Assembly (NCBI GenBank): GCA_000389735.1
Contig: APJY01000001.1
Location: 523,064-587,063, forward strand
Source: Sulfolobales archaeon Acd1
GTDB taxonomy: Archaea; Thermoproteota; Thermoprotei_A; Sulfolobales; Sulfolobaceae
DNA length: 64,000 nt
Direction of reading: 5' to 3'
Within the stretch, counting starts at the first letter, position 1; every line of letters begins with the position of its first letter. Below the pieces are notes generated by a model. That model was given only the letters and a program-made list of their open reading frames with translations. It ran no database searches and was not told the origin of the DNA. Position numbers and translations under genes: made by a program. Shown one piece after another: positions 48,307 through 57,596 of the stretch.

Positions 48307-48644
48307 AGGAAAGGGTTTGGATGCTCTTCGGGAACGTTCTCATAGAGCTTACTAACGTCAGTAAAGAAGATAACCGATTCATTACAGACCCAAAGGAAGT
48401 TTATTCGTTACTTAGCACCTTTGGGGAGCCTAGGGCAATAGTTCACACCCACGAGAGGTCCTGCTCGCCTAGCGCGCTGGATATGGAGAGCATTAAGGCC
48501 TGGAAGGACGTGGATTGGATAATCGTCTCACCTAACTGTGTGAGGGCCTTCAGGCTCTCAGCTAACGGTAACCTGGAGGAGATCGACCTGGATCCCCTTC
48601 TTCTTCAGGTACTCTATGACCTTATCGTGGAGACTCCTCAGTAA
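48303..48644 (+). CDS. Small JAB/JAMM-domain protein, putative metallopeptidase
   Basis: The 113-residue protein has the zinc motif H-x-H-x6-S-x2-D: His48, His50, Ser57 and Asp60 in IVHTHERSCSPSALD, with a possible catalytic Glu15. The spacing is one residue shorter than the textbook JAMM motif and the Pro after HxH is missing. JAMM proteins remove ubiquitin-like tags; archaeal ones cut SAMP/Urm1-type conjugates or act in sulfur transfer. The ATG overlaps the CBS regulator stop. The last 87 bases overlap the helicase gene on the other strand. Confidence 0.65.
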   Translation: MKERVWMLFGNVLIELTNVSKEDNRFITDPKEVYSLLSTFGEPRAIVHTHERSCSPSALDMESIKAWKDVDWIIVSPNCVRAFRLSANGNLEEIDLDPLLLQVLYDLIVETPQ

Positions 48645-51182
48645 GTTACGCTTATCCGAGGCCAGGACCACGTCGGAGTACTCCTTAACTAATATGCCGT
48701 GAGCGAACGGGCTCGGCGTGTCGTTCGGGCCTACTACTTCAACCTTGACCTCACCGTTCTGTACCCTTCTCAATATCTCGGCCGCCTTATGGTAATCCAT
48801 ATAGTCCTCGAGGATCTCCCTGAACGTCTCCCTTAGCACTGGGAACCCCTCTATTCTCTTCACGACTTCGAGTAATGATTCTGAACTGAGCTGGCGCCTC
48901 TCCAGGCTCTTCTCCTTCCCCTTGTACCTCTTCAAGATCATGAAGGCCCTCTCCGCCACGTGCCTGAATCTCCTTTTAAGTAGCTCCGTCCTCATAAGCA
49001 CCTTACTCAGGACGTCGTAAAGCTCATCGGGAGACAGCTCGAAGAAGGGCTTCTTGGGATCGTAGTCCGGCCTGCCGTTTACCGTTAGGGCGAACCCGTT
49101 ATCCGACAACGTGATCTTAACGTCCGTGTTTAGGTCGTTGGAGATCTTGTAGGCGAATGCCCTCGAGAGCGCGTCCAGGGACCTCCTGCCCGTGAGGACG
49201 TGATATATGTAAGTGGTCTTACCGTCCGGCTCTTCGTAGATCTCCACTAAGTAAAGGTCGTCGGAAGGAACCAGGCCGTTGGTGAAGAGGTACTCCTCAA
49301 GGACGTAAATGTAAATCGATTCGGCCTCCCTTTTCCTTAGATTTAGTCGCTTTTGTACGTATGATATTACTTCCTCGCGAGGCCTTCCCTCCGCTATTAA
49401 CCTAGCGACCTCTCCTCGGAACTTGGCTATTTCCCTGGCGGAGTCGTAGGCCAACGGTAACATCTCCGAGAACCAGCTAGGTACTGTGGGCCTCTGTCCC
49501 TCAGCCGGTCTCACGATCACCTCACCGGCCCTACTGCCGACGAACTCGTATGTCTTGCCCGCGAGCACGAATATGTCGCCTGGAGAAAGGATCTCCGCGA
49601 ACTCCTCCTCCAGGTTACCTATGTACCTACCGCTCTCCAGCCTCACCGGGACTTTGGCCTCGTCAGGGATGGTGCCGCTGTTAAGGAAGAATATCATCCG
49701 TGAGCCGAATTTCGGGACGAGTTTGCTACCCCTCATTCTGACTTTGGCGTATACCTTGTTCTCCTCGAGACCATACTTCCCCGTCACGTAATCGAGCACG
49801 GACTTATACTCCTCGTACGTCAAATCGCTGAAAGTATAGGTCTTCTTTAATATAGTGTACAGTTCGTCCGCGTCTACCTCCTCAATAAGGGACGCCGCCA
49901 TTATCGCCTGAACAAGAACGTCGAGAGGTTTTTTCGGAATGTGAACAGAGTCTATCTTCCTCTCCCTGGCTAGTTGGGCCAAGACGGCGCATTCGGCTAA
50001 GTCGTCCCTGTCTACCACTATTATCCTTCCTTCACTCACGGCCTTGATGTGATGCCCGGCCCTACCTATCCTCTGTAACAGCCTGCTGACGCTCTTTGGA
50101 CTACTGAGAAGTACAACGAGATCTATATAGCCTATATCTATTCCTAGCTCCAAACTTGTCGATGAAACTACCGCCTTGAGCTCGCCTTTCTTAAGCTTCT
50201 CCTCTACGTCTAGCCTGACCTCCCTACTGAGGCTACTGTGATGGGCAGCGACGCTGTCAGCGTCGAACAGCTCTCCTGAGCTAAGTATTTTCCTGAGCTT
50301 GTAAGCGACCCTCTCGGTTCCGCTCCTAGTGTTTGTGAAAATGAGCGTCGTCCTGTGCCTCTTTATTTCCTCGATTAAATATCGATATATCCCGGCTTCC
50401 ACTTCGTCCTCAGTAGCGTGAACTAAGTCCTTGACCGGAGAGACGACGTCGATGTTTATGGGCTTAACGAACCTCGCGTCCACGATCTCGCAAGACCTCT
50501 GGGGGCCGACGAGGAACTTCGCGACCTCCTCGAGCGGGGAAATTGTGGCGCTTAACCCTACCCTCGCTATTCTCTCTTTCTTTACAAAGTTTTCTAAAAA
50601 TTCCACTATCGTCATTAACATTGAACCTCTCTTGCTGTTCGCCAGCTCGTGTATTTCGTCTATCACTATCCACTCGGCCGAGGCCAACTTCTCCCTGAAC
50701 TTCAGGGAAACGAGCGATATGGAGAAGGACTCAGGAGTAGTGATGAGGATGTGAGGGGGCTTCTTAAGCATCTTCTGCTTCTCCGAGCTGGACGTATCGC
50801 TCGTCCTCACGGCTACCCTTATCTCGGGGAAGTCTGGATCAAGTTGCCTTATCTCCTGTAAAGGTTCGGTGAGGTTACGCTTCATATCGTTGTTTAGAGC
50901 ACGTAAAGGCGAGACGTAAATCGTGTAGATCTTGTCTTCGAGGTTTCCCTCTTTCGCCTTGTTGGCTAGCTCGCTTATTATTCCTAAAAACGCGGCTAGA
51001 GTCTTGCCGCTCCCTGTCGGACTGGAGACCAGGACGTTCTTCCTTGATATTATAGCAGGGATTGCCCCCCTCTGAGGGGGTGTGAAGGTGCCGTACTTAC
51101 CTTTGAACCACCTAGCTATCGTGGGGTTTAACAGTCGATAGATGCCTTCGTCATCAAGGTATCGCGATGATGCTACTGTCAA
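48558..51182 (-). CDS. Lhr-family superfamily 2 helicase (aLhr2/Hel112 type)
   Basis: The 874-residue protein has Walker A SSPTGSGKT near residue 55, the DEIH box near residue 175, SAT (LSATISPLE), the motif VI region LLQRIGRAGHH, and the Lhr-specific winged-helix and core region after residue 450. The length matches Hel112 of S. solfataricus. A helicase of this kind sits at the same place beside the ups genes in Sulfolobus. It starts at TTG 51182. It unwinds or anneals nucleic acids and is presumed to serve repair by recombination. Confidence 0.9.
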   Translation of the reverse strand: MTVASSRYLDDEGIYRLLNPTIARWFKGKYGTFTPPQRGAIPAIISRKNVLVSSPTGSGKTLAAFLGIISELANKAKEGNLEDKIYTIYVSPLRALNNDMKRNLTEPLQEIRQLDPDFPEIRVAVRTSDTSSSEKQKMLKKPPHILITTPESFSISLVSLKFREKLASAEWIVIDEIHELANSKRGSMLMTIVEFLENFVKKERIARVGLSATISPLEEVAKFLVGPQRSCEIVDARFVKPINIDVVSPVKDLVHATEDEVEAGIYRYLIEEIKRHRTTLIFTNTRSGTERVAYKLRKILSSGELFDADSVAAHHSSLSREVRLDVEEKLKKGELKAVVSSTSLELGIDIGYIDLVVLLSSPKSVSRLLQRIGRAGHHIKAVSEGRIIVVDRDDLAECAVLAQLARERKIDSVHIPKKPLDVLVQAIMAASLIEEVDADELYTILKKTYTFSDLTYEEYKSVLDYVTGKYGLEENKVYAKVRMRGSKLVPKFGSRMIFFLNSGTIPDEAKVPVRLESGRYIGNLEEEFAEILSPGDIFVLAGKTYEFVGSRAGEVIVRPAEGQRPTVPSWFSEMLPLAYDSAREIAKFRGEVARLIAEGRPREEVISYVQKRLNLRKREAESIYIYVLEEYLFTNGLVPSDDLYLVEIYEEPDGKTTYIYHVLTGRRSLDALSRAFAYKISNDLNTDVKITLSDNGFALTVNGRPDYDPKKPFFELSPDELYDVLSKVLMRTELLKRRFRHVAERAFMILKRYKGKEKSLERRQLSSESLLEVVKRIEGFPVLRETFREILEDYMDYHKAAEILRRVQNGEVKVEVVGPNDTPSPFAHGILVKEYSDVVLASDKRNLLRSLHDKVIEYLKKKGIQVDLLQVTVS

Positions 51183-51233
51183 ACCGAAAAATGAGGTGTT
51201 CCCCGTGGAAATAAGGATAGCCTCAAGTAATAC

Positions 51234-52616
51234 TTACCCTTCCGTAACGCCAACGTATACCGTGTACACGTAGGCCAAGCCGTAATAGAAGAGCCATAGG
51301 GACGAGGCGTAGTCGCCTGTGATTAGGGCCTTCACTGAGCTCGCCAAGAAAAGCCCGGCGAGAATTAGGGTCGACACGGGAAGATAGCTTTGCCTACCTC
51401 CCGAACCTTTCGGGGTCACCCTGTATGTACCCTTGCCCGCTAGGCCCCTCAGGAACCCGTAAAATATATAAGGTGAAATACCAGCGCTCAAGGCCGAGAT
51501 CCTGCCAAGGACCCTAACGGTTCTTATAGGACTTATTTCGAACAATCCCCTCAACTCTTTGGACAGGAGATAACCGTAAATGGACAAGGAGCCCAACCAG
51601 GTAAAAAATAACCACAGAGGGGCGTCGAACGCCGCAGGAGTCCACGTTGAGACGGCAAGTACGATCATAGCCAACATGAGTATCCAAATTGGGGTGTACT
51701 GTAACAAGTACCAAACAGCATCGAGCTTCTTAAGCGAGTTTATACGCTTTGACGACAGAATTCTCCCGAGGTTACTACGTAGAGTTTCAGCTGTTCCATA
51801 GCTCCACCGGGACTGCTGGATGACGAATGCCCTCAGAGTTGAGGGTACCTCGACCATGATGTTATAGTTCGTCGCGCAGATCCTCATACCTTCCGAAATC
51901 ATCCGAGCGCCCACGTCCAGATCGTCCTGTATGACGGAGCAGTCCCACCCTCCAACCTTCCTTAGCGAGCTAGCCCTGAATACGGTTCCACTCCCTACGG
52001 GGAACTGAGCGAAGTCCTTTCCGGCTCGACCAATGAAAAGCGTCCTGCTTACAAGCGATGTGGTGGCAGCTATCCCCTGTCCAGTCATTGTCAGATGAGG
52101 GACGTATCCTACCCACCTCAGTGTGACCGCGTCGCATTTCCTCTCTTCCATAAAACGGATGGCTTCCATGATTTCATCGGGGTTCAACCTAGCGTCCACG
52201 TCTAGGGCAACGACGTAATCGCCGTTAGAACGCTCGAAACCGTACTGTAAGGCACAAGCCTTGAACCCTCTCCTCACCTCACGTCTGTAGACCTTAACGT
52301 TGATAGAGAATCCTGAAAGCTCTCGCTTGAGCTCGTCGAAGTAGCCCTCGTCGTCGTCTGACACTACGACGATCTCGAAGCTGTTGGCATAACGCGACGA
52401 CTCGAGAAGCCTAACCAGCTCAACTATGGTTTCAATCCTCTCACCTTTAGTCGGTATGAGAACCGTAACGAGAGGGTCCGTTATCGGCTTCTCTGTCAAG
52501 CTCGCCCGTAATAGCCCCTCAAGGGAAAGCGAACGCCAATACATGATCGTTTGATACACTATGAACGGAATCGTGTATAGCACCATCAGGGTGAAGGACG
52601 TTTCAAGCGTCCCCAT
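51234..52616 (-). CDS. Membrane family 2 glycosyltransferase of the ups island
   Basis: The 460-residue protein has a membrane segment at the start, a GT-A domain with LVTVLIPTKGERIETIVELV, a DxD in YVVALDVDARLNPD, QDDLD, and the QQSRWSYG motif of processive synthases, then four or more C-terminal membrane helices. This is the cellulose-synthase-like layout. A glycosyltransferase sits here in the Sulfolobus ups cluster too, likely for cell-surface sugars needed in cell recognition. It overlaps the ParB-like gene by 14 bases. Confidence 0.85.
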   Translation of the reverse strand: MGTLETSFTLMVLYTIPFIVYQTIMYWRSLSLEGLLRASLTEKPITDPLVTVLIPTKGERIETIVELVRLLESSRYANSFEIVVVSDDDEGYFDELKRELSGFSINVKVYRREVRRGFKACALQYGFERSNGDYVVALDVDARLNPDEIMEAIRFMEERKCDAVTLRWVGYVPHLTMTGQGIAATTSLVSRTLFIGRAGKDFAQFPVGSGTVFRASSLRKVGGWDCSVIQDDLDVGARMISEGMRICATNYNIMVEVPSTLRAFVIQQSRWSYGTAETLRSNLGRILSSKRINSLKKLDAVWYLLQYTPIWILMLAMIVLAVSTWTPAAFDAPLWLFFTWLGSLSIYGYLLSKELRGLFEISPIRTVRVLGRISALSAGISPYIFYGFLRGLAGKGTYRVTPKGSGGRQSYLPVSTLILAGLFLASSVKALITGDYASSLWLFYYGLAYVYTVYVGVTEG

Positions 52617-53154
52617 CAGACGAGAGCATCTTTACCGGCTGGAGTTTAAATTCGAGGATGTGCCTCGTCGTCTTAGGAGGGTAGACTATACCCAATTTAG
52701 CCGCTCTGATCACTTCCCGCTTCGGCAGCGCTGGAAGGGGTACTCCCTCGGCCGACGATTTGACCGCTATAGGATCGAGACCTCTCTTTACTATCTCCTC
52801 GTAAAGGCTCCAGTAGAACGTGTAATAGTCGTCCTCACAAAGGAGTCTTAAGCCATTGTATTCTATGCAGACCTCACCGTCACGATCCGTTTTAAGATCC
52901 TCTAATAACGCTTTAAGCCTCCACGATGAGTTCTCTACAAGCGAGTAATCCACGAAGAGTGCAGGAACTTTTAGTCCAAGCTCGTAAAACACGTACCACC
53001 TGTGATGACCGTCAATGATGAACTTCGAGTTCTTCTCGACCACTATCGGGTAAACGAGGCCTGACTTGATTTCGTTGAACCTCGCCTTAATCAGCCTGAG
53101 ATCGACGTCCTCGTGAGGGGTCAACTCCTTGGGATCCACTAGCGTAATATTCAC
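52603..53154 (-). CDS. ParB/SerK-like domain protein of the ups island
   Basis: The 183-residue protein has the ParB/sulfiredoxin-fold motif IIDGHHRWYVFYELG (Asp48-His50-His51-Arg52), preceded by LTPHEDVDLRLIKARFNEIK. The DGHHR form is typical of the SerK group (ADP- or ATP-dependent serine kinases) as well as archaeal ParB-like nucleases. A ParB-like gene is a fixed part of the Sulfolobus ups repair island. Its first 68 bases lie inside the endonuclease III gene. Confidence 0.8.
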   Translation of the reverse strand: MNITLVDPKELTPHEDVDLRLIKARFNEIKSGLVYPIVVEKNSKFIIDGHHRWYVFYELGLKVPALFVDYSLVENSSWRLKALLEDLKTDRDGEVCIEYNGLRLLCEDDYYTFYWSLYEEIVKRGLDPIAVKSSAEGVPLPALPKREVIRAAKLGIVYPPKTTRHILEFKLQPVKMLSSDGDA

Positions 53155-53791
53155 AACAATCTGTTAAGGGACAAACCGAACATTTAGGGTTTCTCGAAGA
53201 GCATACAGCCCTACCTAACGTGATTAATTTCCTGTGAAACATCAGAAGTTCGTCTGCTGACAAATCCGAGTCTAAAACCGCTTGAGAGATCGTATCGTAT
53301 GTCATTTTCCTTCCGCTAAGTCTCGAGAAAATTCGCTTGATATGTGTATCCGACGGAAAAACCCTACACCCAAAGCACGTCAGCAGCACTACATCGGCCG
53401 TCTTTTCACCTATACCTTTGATCCCAATCAAGGTCCGTCTTTTATCCTCACAACTCATGCTTACGAACCAGTCAGTGCCGTCTTCGAACAATTTAGCGGA
53501 TTCGATTATTGCGTTAGCCTTGGAGTTAAGCAAACCGCTGGGCCTAATGAGCTCCTTAAGCTCATCGATAGGGACTCTCAAAAGCGCGGAAGGCGTAAGG
53601 CTATCGAGCCTTGACACAAGGTTACTGAAGGCCTTAAGTGCGGCTTTATCAGAAGTGTTCTGCGATAGAACTGTGGCTATCAAAGTAGGGAAAAAGTCTT
53701 GATAAGTATCGCAAGCCAGCCACGCTATGAAGGCTTCTTTCTTTCCTATCTCTGTAAGTCTTTTGAAGACTTCCCTCACTCCGCACTTCAT
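53087..53791 (-). CDS. Endonuclease III-like DNA glycosylase/AP lyase of the ups island
   Basis: The 234-residue HhH-GPD protein has the hairpin GIKGIGEKTADVV with catalytic Lys130, the Asp148 of PSDTHIKR, and a 4Fe-4S loop C-x6-C-x2-C-x5-C (Cys197, 204, 207, 213). It removes oxidised bases and nicks abasic sites. About 20 residues follow the Fe-S loop and are read from sequence shared with the ParB-like gene. Its ATG overlaps the upsB stop by four bases, linking it to the pilus genes. Confidence 0.92.
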   Translation of the reverse strand: MKCGVREVFKRLTEIGKKEAFIAWLACDTYQDFFPTLIATVLSQNTSDKAALKAFSNLVSRLDSLTPSALLRVPIDELKELIRPSGLLNSKANAIIESAKLFEDGTDWFVSMSCEDKRRTLIGIKGIGEKTADVVLLTCFGCRVFPSDTHIKRIFSRLSGRKMTYDTISQAVLDSDLSADELLMFHRKLITLGRAVCSSRNPKCSVCPLTDCCEYYASGSQGVDPSRGRRSQAD

Positions 53792-54186
53792 AGCTCAATG
53801 AACGTGCCGTTCACTATTACATAAATTGAGGAGTTCTTGTCGAGCTTAGCTGATGTCCCGGTTAGATTGTTCAGGGACGTCAAGGAGCCAGGAGGTAACA
53901 CCTTATTGACATCGTATATGATCCCGTTATATATGATGGTCTGAACGTAGACCGGAGAGGCGCCGTAATTGTATAGATAGGTGGTGCTGAAGTCGTGACC
54001 GATTCTGATCAACTCTAAGTGTAAGTTCGCTAAGATCCTGGCATGTTCGTACATCGATAAGCCGGCTTCCTTTGCTGAAGCTCCAGCGTAACTGAAATAC
54101 GCGATAACGGGTACGATGAACGAAATAACTATAAGAATCACTAAAAGTGTTGAAAAAATTTCAGACATGCCTTTCAAATCACTCAC
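53788..54186 (-). CDS. upsB: Pilin UpsB
   Basis: The 132-residue protein begins MSDLKG then MSEIFSTLLVILIVISFIV. Lys5-Gly6 before the hydrophobic helix is a class III signal for the PibD peptidase. The outer part has N-x-S/T sites (NNLTGTS, KNSS, NGTF). Its position after upsA gives the name. The GTG start overlaps the upsA stop by four bases (GTGA). Confidence 0.82.
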   Translation of the reverse strand: MSDLKGMSEIFSTLLVILIVISFIVPVIAYFSYAGASAKEAGLSMYEHARILANLHLELIRIGHDFSTTYLYNYGASPVYVQTIIYNGIIYDVNKVLPPGSLTSLNNLTGTSAKLDKNSSIYVIVNGTFIEL

Positions 54187-54620
54187 CCAGACGCTATGAC
54201 GTTCACGACTTGACCGAACTGGTTATTGCCCATCGTACCAGATAGCACAACGGTGTAACTGTTGCCTGAAACGATGGCCTGGCTGGTGGAAAGTATTACA
54301 TAGGTTGAAACGGTGTTACCGGCGGGAACAGTTATCGCCAGCGTGTTATTGCTAGCTATTACCTGGCCTTCGTACATTACTTTAACTGAAGTAATCTGAA
54401 CAACCTGATTGCTGGGGTTCTGAACGCTCAAATATAAGACGGCCTCGTTGGCACCTGCTGAATAAAGCTGAACAGTTACCGGAACGTTGCTGGATTTGGT
54501 TAGGTTGTTGAAAAGCCCTTGCGAGTACATGTACAGCAGGCCTCCGAGAGCTATCGTTATAGATAGAACGAGTAGGGTGCCCATTATAGAAGATATACCC
54601 CTTACGAGCCTTTTCCGCAT
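54183..54620 (-). CDS. upsA: Pilin UpsA
   Basis: The 145-residue pilin begins MRKRLVRG then ISSIMGTLLVLSITIALGG. Arg7-Gly8 before the helix is a class III signal with cleavage after Gly8. The mature part is beta-rich with Val, Ser, Thr and Asn, as in Sulfolobales pilins. GGGGAG lies a few bases before the ATG as a ribosome binding site, and a promoter with an ACTTTC hexamer lies upstream. Confidence 0.85.
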   Translation of the reverse strand: MRKRLVRGISSIMGTLLVLSITIALGGLLYMYSQGLFNNLTKSSNVPVTVQLYSAGANEAVLYLSVQNPSNQVVQITSVKVMYEGQVIASNNTLAITVPAGNTVSTYVILSTSQAIVSGNSYTVVLSGTMGNNQFGQVVNVIASG

Positions 54621-54645
54621 TTTTCTCCCCGATAAAAACTCTTGT

Positions 54646-54673
54646 TAAAATTCAGAGCCAGAGAACTGAAAGT
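54646..54673 (-). promoter_or_regulatory. Putative UV-responsive promoter of upsA
   Basis: On the minus strand an ACTTTC hexamer (54673-54668) precedes a TTTTAAC TATA-like element (54654-54646) by about 14 bases; the upsA ATG is about 30 bases further. (A/G)NTTTC is the motif reported to matter in UV-inducible Sulfolobus promoters. Confidence 0.45.
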
Positions 54674-56109
54674 ATTAGACTCTCTAAGCCTATCAACAAG
54701 TAGAGCGGAAAGTAGAACGGTGTCCCTTTGACGGCCTTCGAGTACAACGCCGTTAAAGCGAATAAGTTCAGGCCTATAAGCAACGACAACTCGTACTCGT
54801 TAACCCCGCTCGAAATGCTCAGGAACGTGTGAACCGTGTATAAAAGAAAGCCTGGGGCCAGTAGAGCTAAGGCTAGTAAGGGCCTGACCTTACGCTGATA
54901 CGTTTTGTAAATACTCACGAGCTTATTGGCCACTCTCGACATCTCGTCGTATATGGCGTAGTACGACCCTTCATACGCGATTTGAGCCAGTCTCCAGGTG
55001 TCGCTTACGAAGGGCATCTCATTAGCGCCCTCCGGAGACGCTACTCTTTTAACTGACTTGTCCACCCTTACTAGATACGATACGGCCCTCTCCCAGGACT
55101 CCCTGACGTTGTACCCTAACTTTAGCTGATCCCCTAAGGCCGACAGGAGGGCCGGCTGAAGCATGAAAATTCTCTCCGCTACTGCGTAGTGCCTGGTGTG
55201 AATAGGCAGCGCAACCAGTAGGCCAAATAGAATAATGACGAGAGAGAAATTGAGCTTAAGTAAGACTATAAGGGCGCTTAGAAGGAAAAAGACCGCTACG
55301 AGTGCCTTTTCGTACCATGATAACGACAACTTAACCTGAGGGGCAATAGTGTTCTCAGAAATTATGAGGTAAAGTCCTGGAGCGGTCAATAGCGGGATAA
55401 TTAATAACGAGTAATTGGTCGTTCCCAAGAACGAGAACCCTATCGCCATTATGGGGAACATGAGGAAAGTTATGAGGACGACCTCGTTGAGCTCCGTGAG
55501 CAAGGAAACTCTGCTTTCCTCCTTGGCCTCGATCTCGTTAATGAGGTCCCTCATGAAGTTCTCGAGCCTTGAGGCCATGCTCAGTCCCAATTCCTTCGTC
55601 GTGAGATAGAGCGAATACAGTTCTGAGAGGTATGTCCCCTTAAGGGAGTTCAACCTGTCCTTTACAGCATCGGTTAGGCTTTTCCCGAAAAGTCTCATCT
55701 TCGTCTCGACTACCTGGGACTCGACCTGCGACACTTCATCCCCCTTATGGGCCATGGTTCGTAGCGCGGTCAACAGGTCTTTCCCTGTTAAAGTTAGTAC
55801 GTAAGCTGATATCGCGATGTATATAGTCGCCTTATTCACTACCAGGTCATACTCTTTAGACCTGGAGTACGCATACGCTAACGGGAGGAGATGGACGAAT
55901 AACAGGAAACCCAGGGAGAGTAATAGGATGATAATAGAGTGTAAGTAAACAGAAACTACTATCGGGACAGGTGATAAGATTTCAGCAATCAGAATCGCTT
56001 GCCTTGACACTCTAATCAGTCTGTTAGAGTCTAAATTGTAGCCAATTTTTTCCGACACTCTATCGATGTATCCTTCTAAGAATCTCAAATAGTAATGATT
56101 AAGTTTCAA
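54652..56109 (-). CDS. upsF: UpsF, pilus assembly platform (TadC/GspF-like)
   Basis: The 485-residue membrane protein has a TadC-like plan: two halves, each a cytoplasmic helical domain followed by membrane helices, with about eight to nine hydrophobic segments in all. Segments such as KDLLTALRTMAHKGDEVSQVESQV and FMRDLINEIEAKEE mark the cytoplasmic domain. It anchors pilus assembly driven by UpsE. The ATG overlaps the upsE stop by four bases. Confidence 0.85.
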   Translation of the reverse strand: MKLNHYYLRFLEGYIDRVSEKIGYNLDSNRLIRVSRQAILIAEILSPVPIVVSVYLHSIIILLLSLGFLLFVHLLPLAYAYSRSKEYDLVVNKATIYIAISAYVLTLTGKDLLTALRTMAHKGDEVSQVESQVVETKMRLFGKSLTDAVKDRLNSLKGTYLSELYSLYLTTKELGLSMASRLENFMRDLINEIEAKEESRVSLLTELNEVVLITFLMFPIMAIGFSFLGTTNYSLLIIPLLTAPGLYLIISENTIAPQVKLSLSWYEKALVAVFFLLSALIVLLKLNFSLVIILFGLLVALPIHTRHYAVAERIFMLQPALLSALGDQLKLGYNVRESWERAVSYLVRVDKSVKRVASPEGANEMPFVSDTWRLAQIAYEGSYYAIYDEMSRVANKLVSIYKTYQRKVRPLLALALLAPGFLLYTVHTFLSISSGVNEYELSLLIGLNLFALTALYSKAVKGTPFYFPLYLLIGLESLILSVLWL

Positions 56110-57551
56110 TGCATCAATTCACCTCTATAGAACTTTTTAAGTTCTCTTTGTAGCTCTAATAATTCTACATTTCTATTTGATAATCCTTCAAGAAATTTAA
56201 CTCTTTTTATTAAACCCTCGACGGCATAGTCGATGGGTTCTCCTAGGGAGTCCATGATCTTTTTCAACACGACTGATCTCTTCACGAAACCCTCTACTTC
56301 GGCCTCAGTCACCTCGTCGGACAAGCCGTCACTCATCTCAACGAGGGGTAATCGAACGAACCTGTCCATTTTCGAGTCCTCACCCTTCTCGTATATTGCA
56401 GTAACTTTACGTTTCCTTTCACCGCCCTTAACGCTGTGAGTAATCGTGACAAACAGTGTTATAGTGGAGAGGAACAGACGTGCCGTGTCCCTGTCGAGAA
56501 GCGCATTGACCCTGACTAAGACGTCAGAGGGTTTCAGGCCGTGAAATGTAGTTATTGAACCATGGCCGCTGGCCGCGCTATGGACCAATGCCTCTATCTC
56601 TCTCCCTCTGACCTCGCCTATCGCGAGGAAGTCGGGTCTATAACGTAAGGCTAGTTTAGCTAAGTCGAACAGCGTCACCTCGACCGAGGGATCGAAGGAC
56701 TTCCTCGCGACGAACCTAACCCAGAAAGGATTGTGTAGGGTTAGTTCGGGTGTGTCCTCAATGGTAAGTATCTTCCACTCCGGGTTCAGGAGATCGAGCA
56801 AGGCGTTCATTAGGCTTGTTTTTCCGGAACCCGTAGGTCCAAGAATCATCATAAAGGGTTTGTGATTAAGGACGAACCAGAGGTATGAGGCGGTAAGTAC
56901 ATCTATGGTTCCGAACTTGATGAGATCCACTACCGTGAAAGACGTCTTGGGAAACTTCCTTATGTCGAATGTGGAGCCAGGTATGGAAATCTCGTTGGAG
57001 ACCGTAGCTGCTACCCTGTGGCCCTCCGGGAGAGAGAACTCCAGGTAAGGCCTAGCGAGGCTCACCGGCTTGTTGCTCCTGGTGGCTAGCCTTTCTATTA
57101 CGTTCCTCACCTCTTCCTCTGTAGACAAAAATACGTTTGTTTCTGCCCTCATACACCTCTTACTGTTCCTCAAAATCACCGTAATTGGGAAACCTGGACC
57201 TCGACACTCTATTTCCTCGACGTTGGGATCTAGGAGCAGAACTGAGATCTCGCCATAGCCTATTCTCTTCTTAACCCAATACGTTATCCTTTCGATATCC
57301 TTAGGGTTCCGGAAGTACTCGTTCAGTTTCGATATGATGTAATCTATCTGGGAATCGAACGATAAGTAAAGCCGTGACGCCTCGTTTATGAGCCTATCAA
57401 CGATCCCCTTCTCCCAATCCGACAGGGGCGGTTCGCTTATTACATACTTACACCCTTCCTCACTCCATTTCCATTCGACCTTGGCCCCTTCGACTGCATA
57501 TGAGAAAAAGGTATCCTCTTTACTGACGTTGTCAACTATTTCCTGGGTCAC
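56106..57551 (-). CDS. upsE: UpsE, pilus assembly ATPase (VirB11/GspE-like)
   Basis: The 481-residue secretion ATPase has an N-terminal domain with GYGEISVLLLDPNVEEIECRG, Walker A LGPTGSGKTSLMNALL (residues 237-252), an Asp box in LTIEDTPEL, Walker B RPDFLAIGEVRGREIEAL and a His box HSAASGHGSITTFH. It powers pilus assembly. The start is GTG at 57551, 27 bases after upsX. Confidence 0.92.
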   Translation of the reverse strand: MTQEIVDNVSKEDTFFSYAVEGAKVEWKWSEEGCKYVISEPPLSDWEKGIVDRLINEASRLYLSFDSQIDYIISKLNEYFRNPKDIERITYWVKKRIGYGEISVLLLDPNVEEIECRGPGFPITVILRNSKRCMRAETNVFLSTEEEVRNVIERLATRSNKPVSLARPYLEFSLPEGHRVAATVSNEISIPGSTFDIRKFPKTSFTVVDLIKFGTIDVLTASYLWFVLNHKPFMMILGPTGSGKTSLMNALLDLLNPEWKILTIEDTPELTLHNPFWVRFVARKSFDPSVEVTLFDLAKLALRYRPDFLAIGEVRGREIEALVHSAASGHGSITTFHGLKPSDVLVRVNALLDRDTARLFLSTITLFVTITHSVKGGERKRKVTAIYEKGEDSKMDRFVRLPLVEMSDGLSDEVTEAEVEGFVKRSVVLKKIMDSLGEPIDYAVEGLIKRVKFLEGLSNRNVELLELQRELKKFYRGELMH

Positions 57552-57566
57552 GTGATCTATATTTTC

Positions 57567-57596
57567 GAAATAAACTGGTCACGGTACACCGAAAAT
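57567..57596 (-). promoter_or_regulatory. Putative UV-responsive promoter of upsE
   Basis: On the minus strand ATTTTC (57596-57591) precedes AGTTTATTTC (57576-57567) by about 14 bases, and the upsE GTG lies about 20 bases past the TATA-like centre. The hexamer is at nearly the same distance from the start codon (45 bases) as in upsX (50) and upsA (53). Confidence 0.45.
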
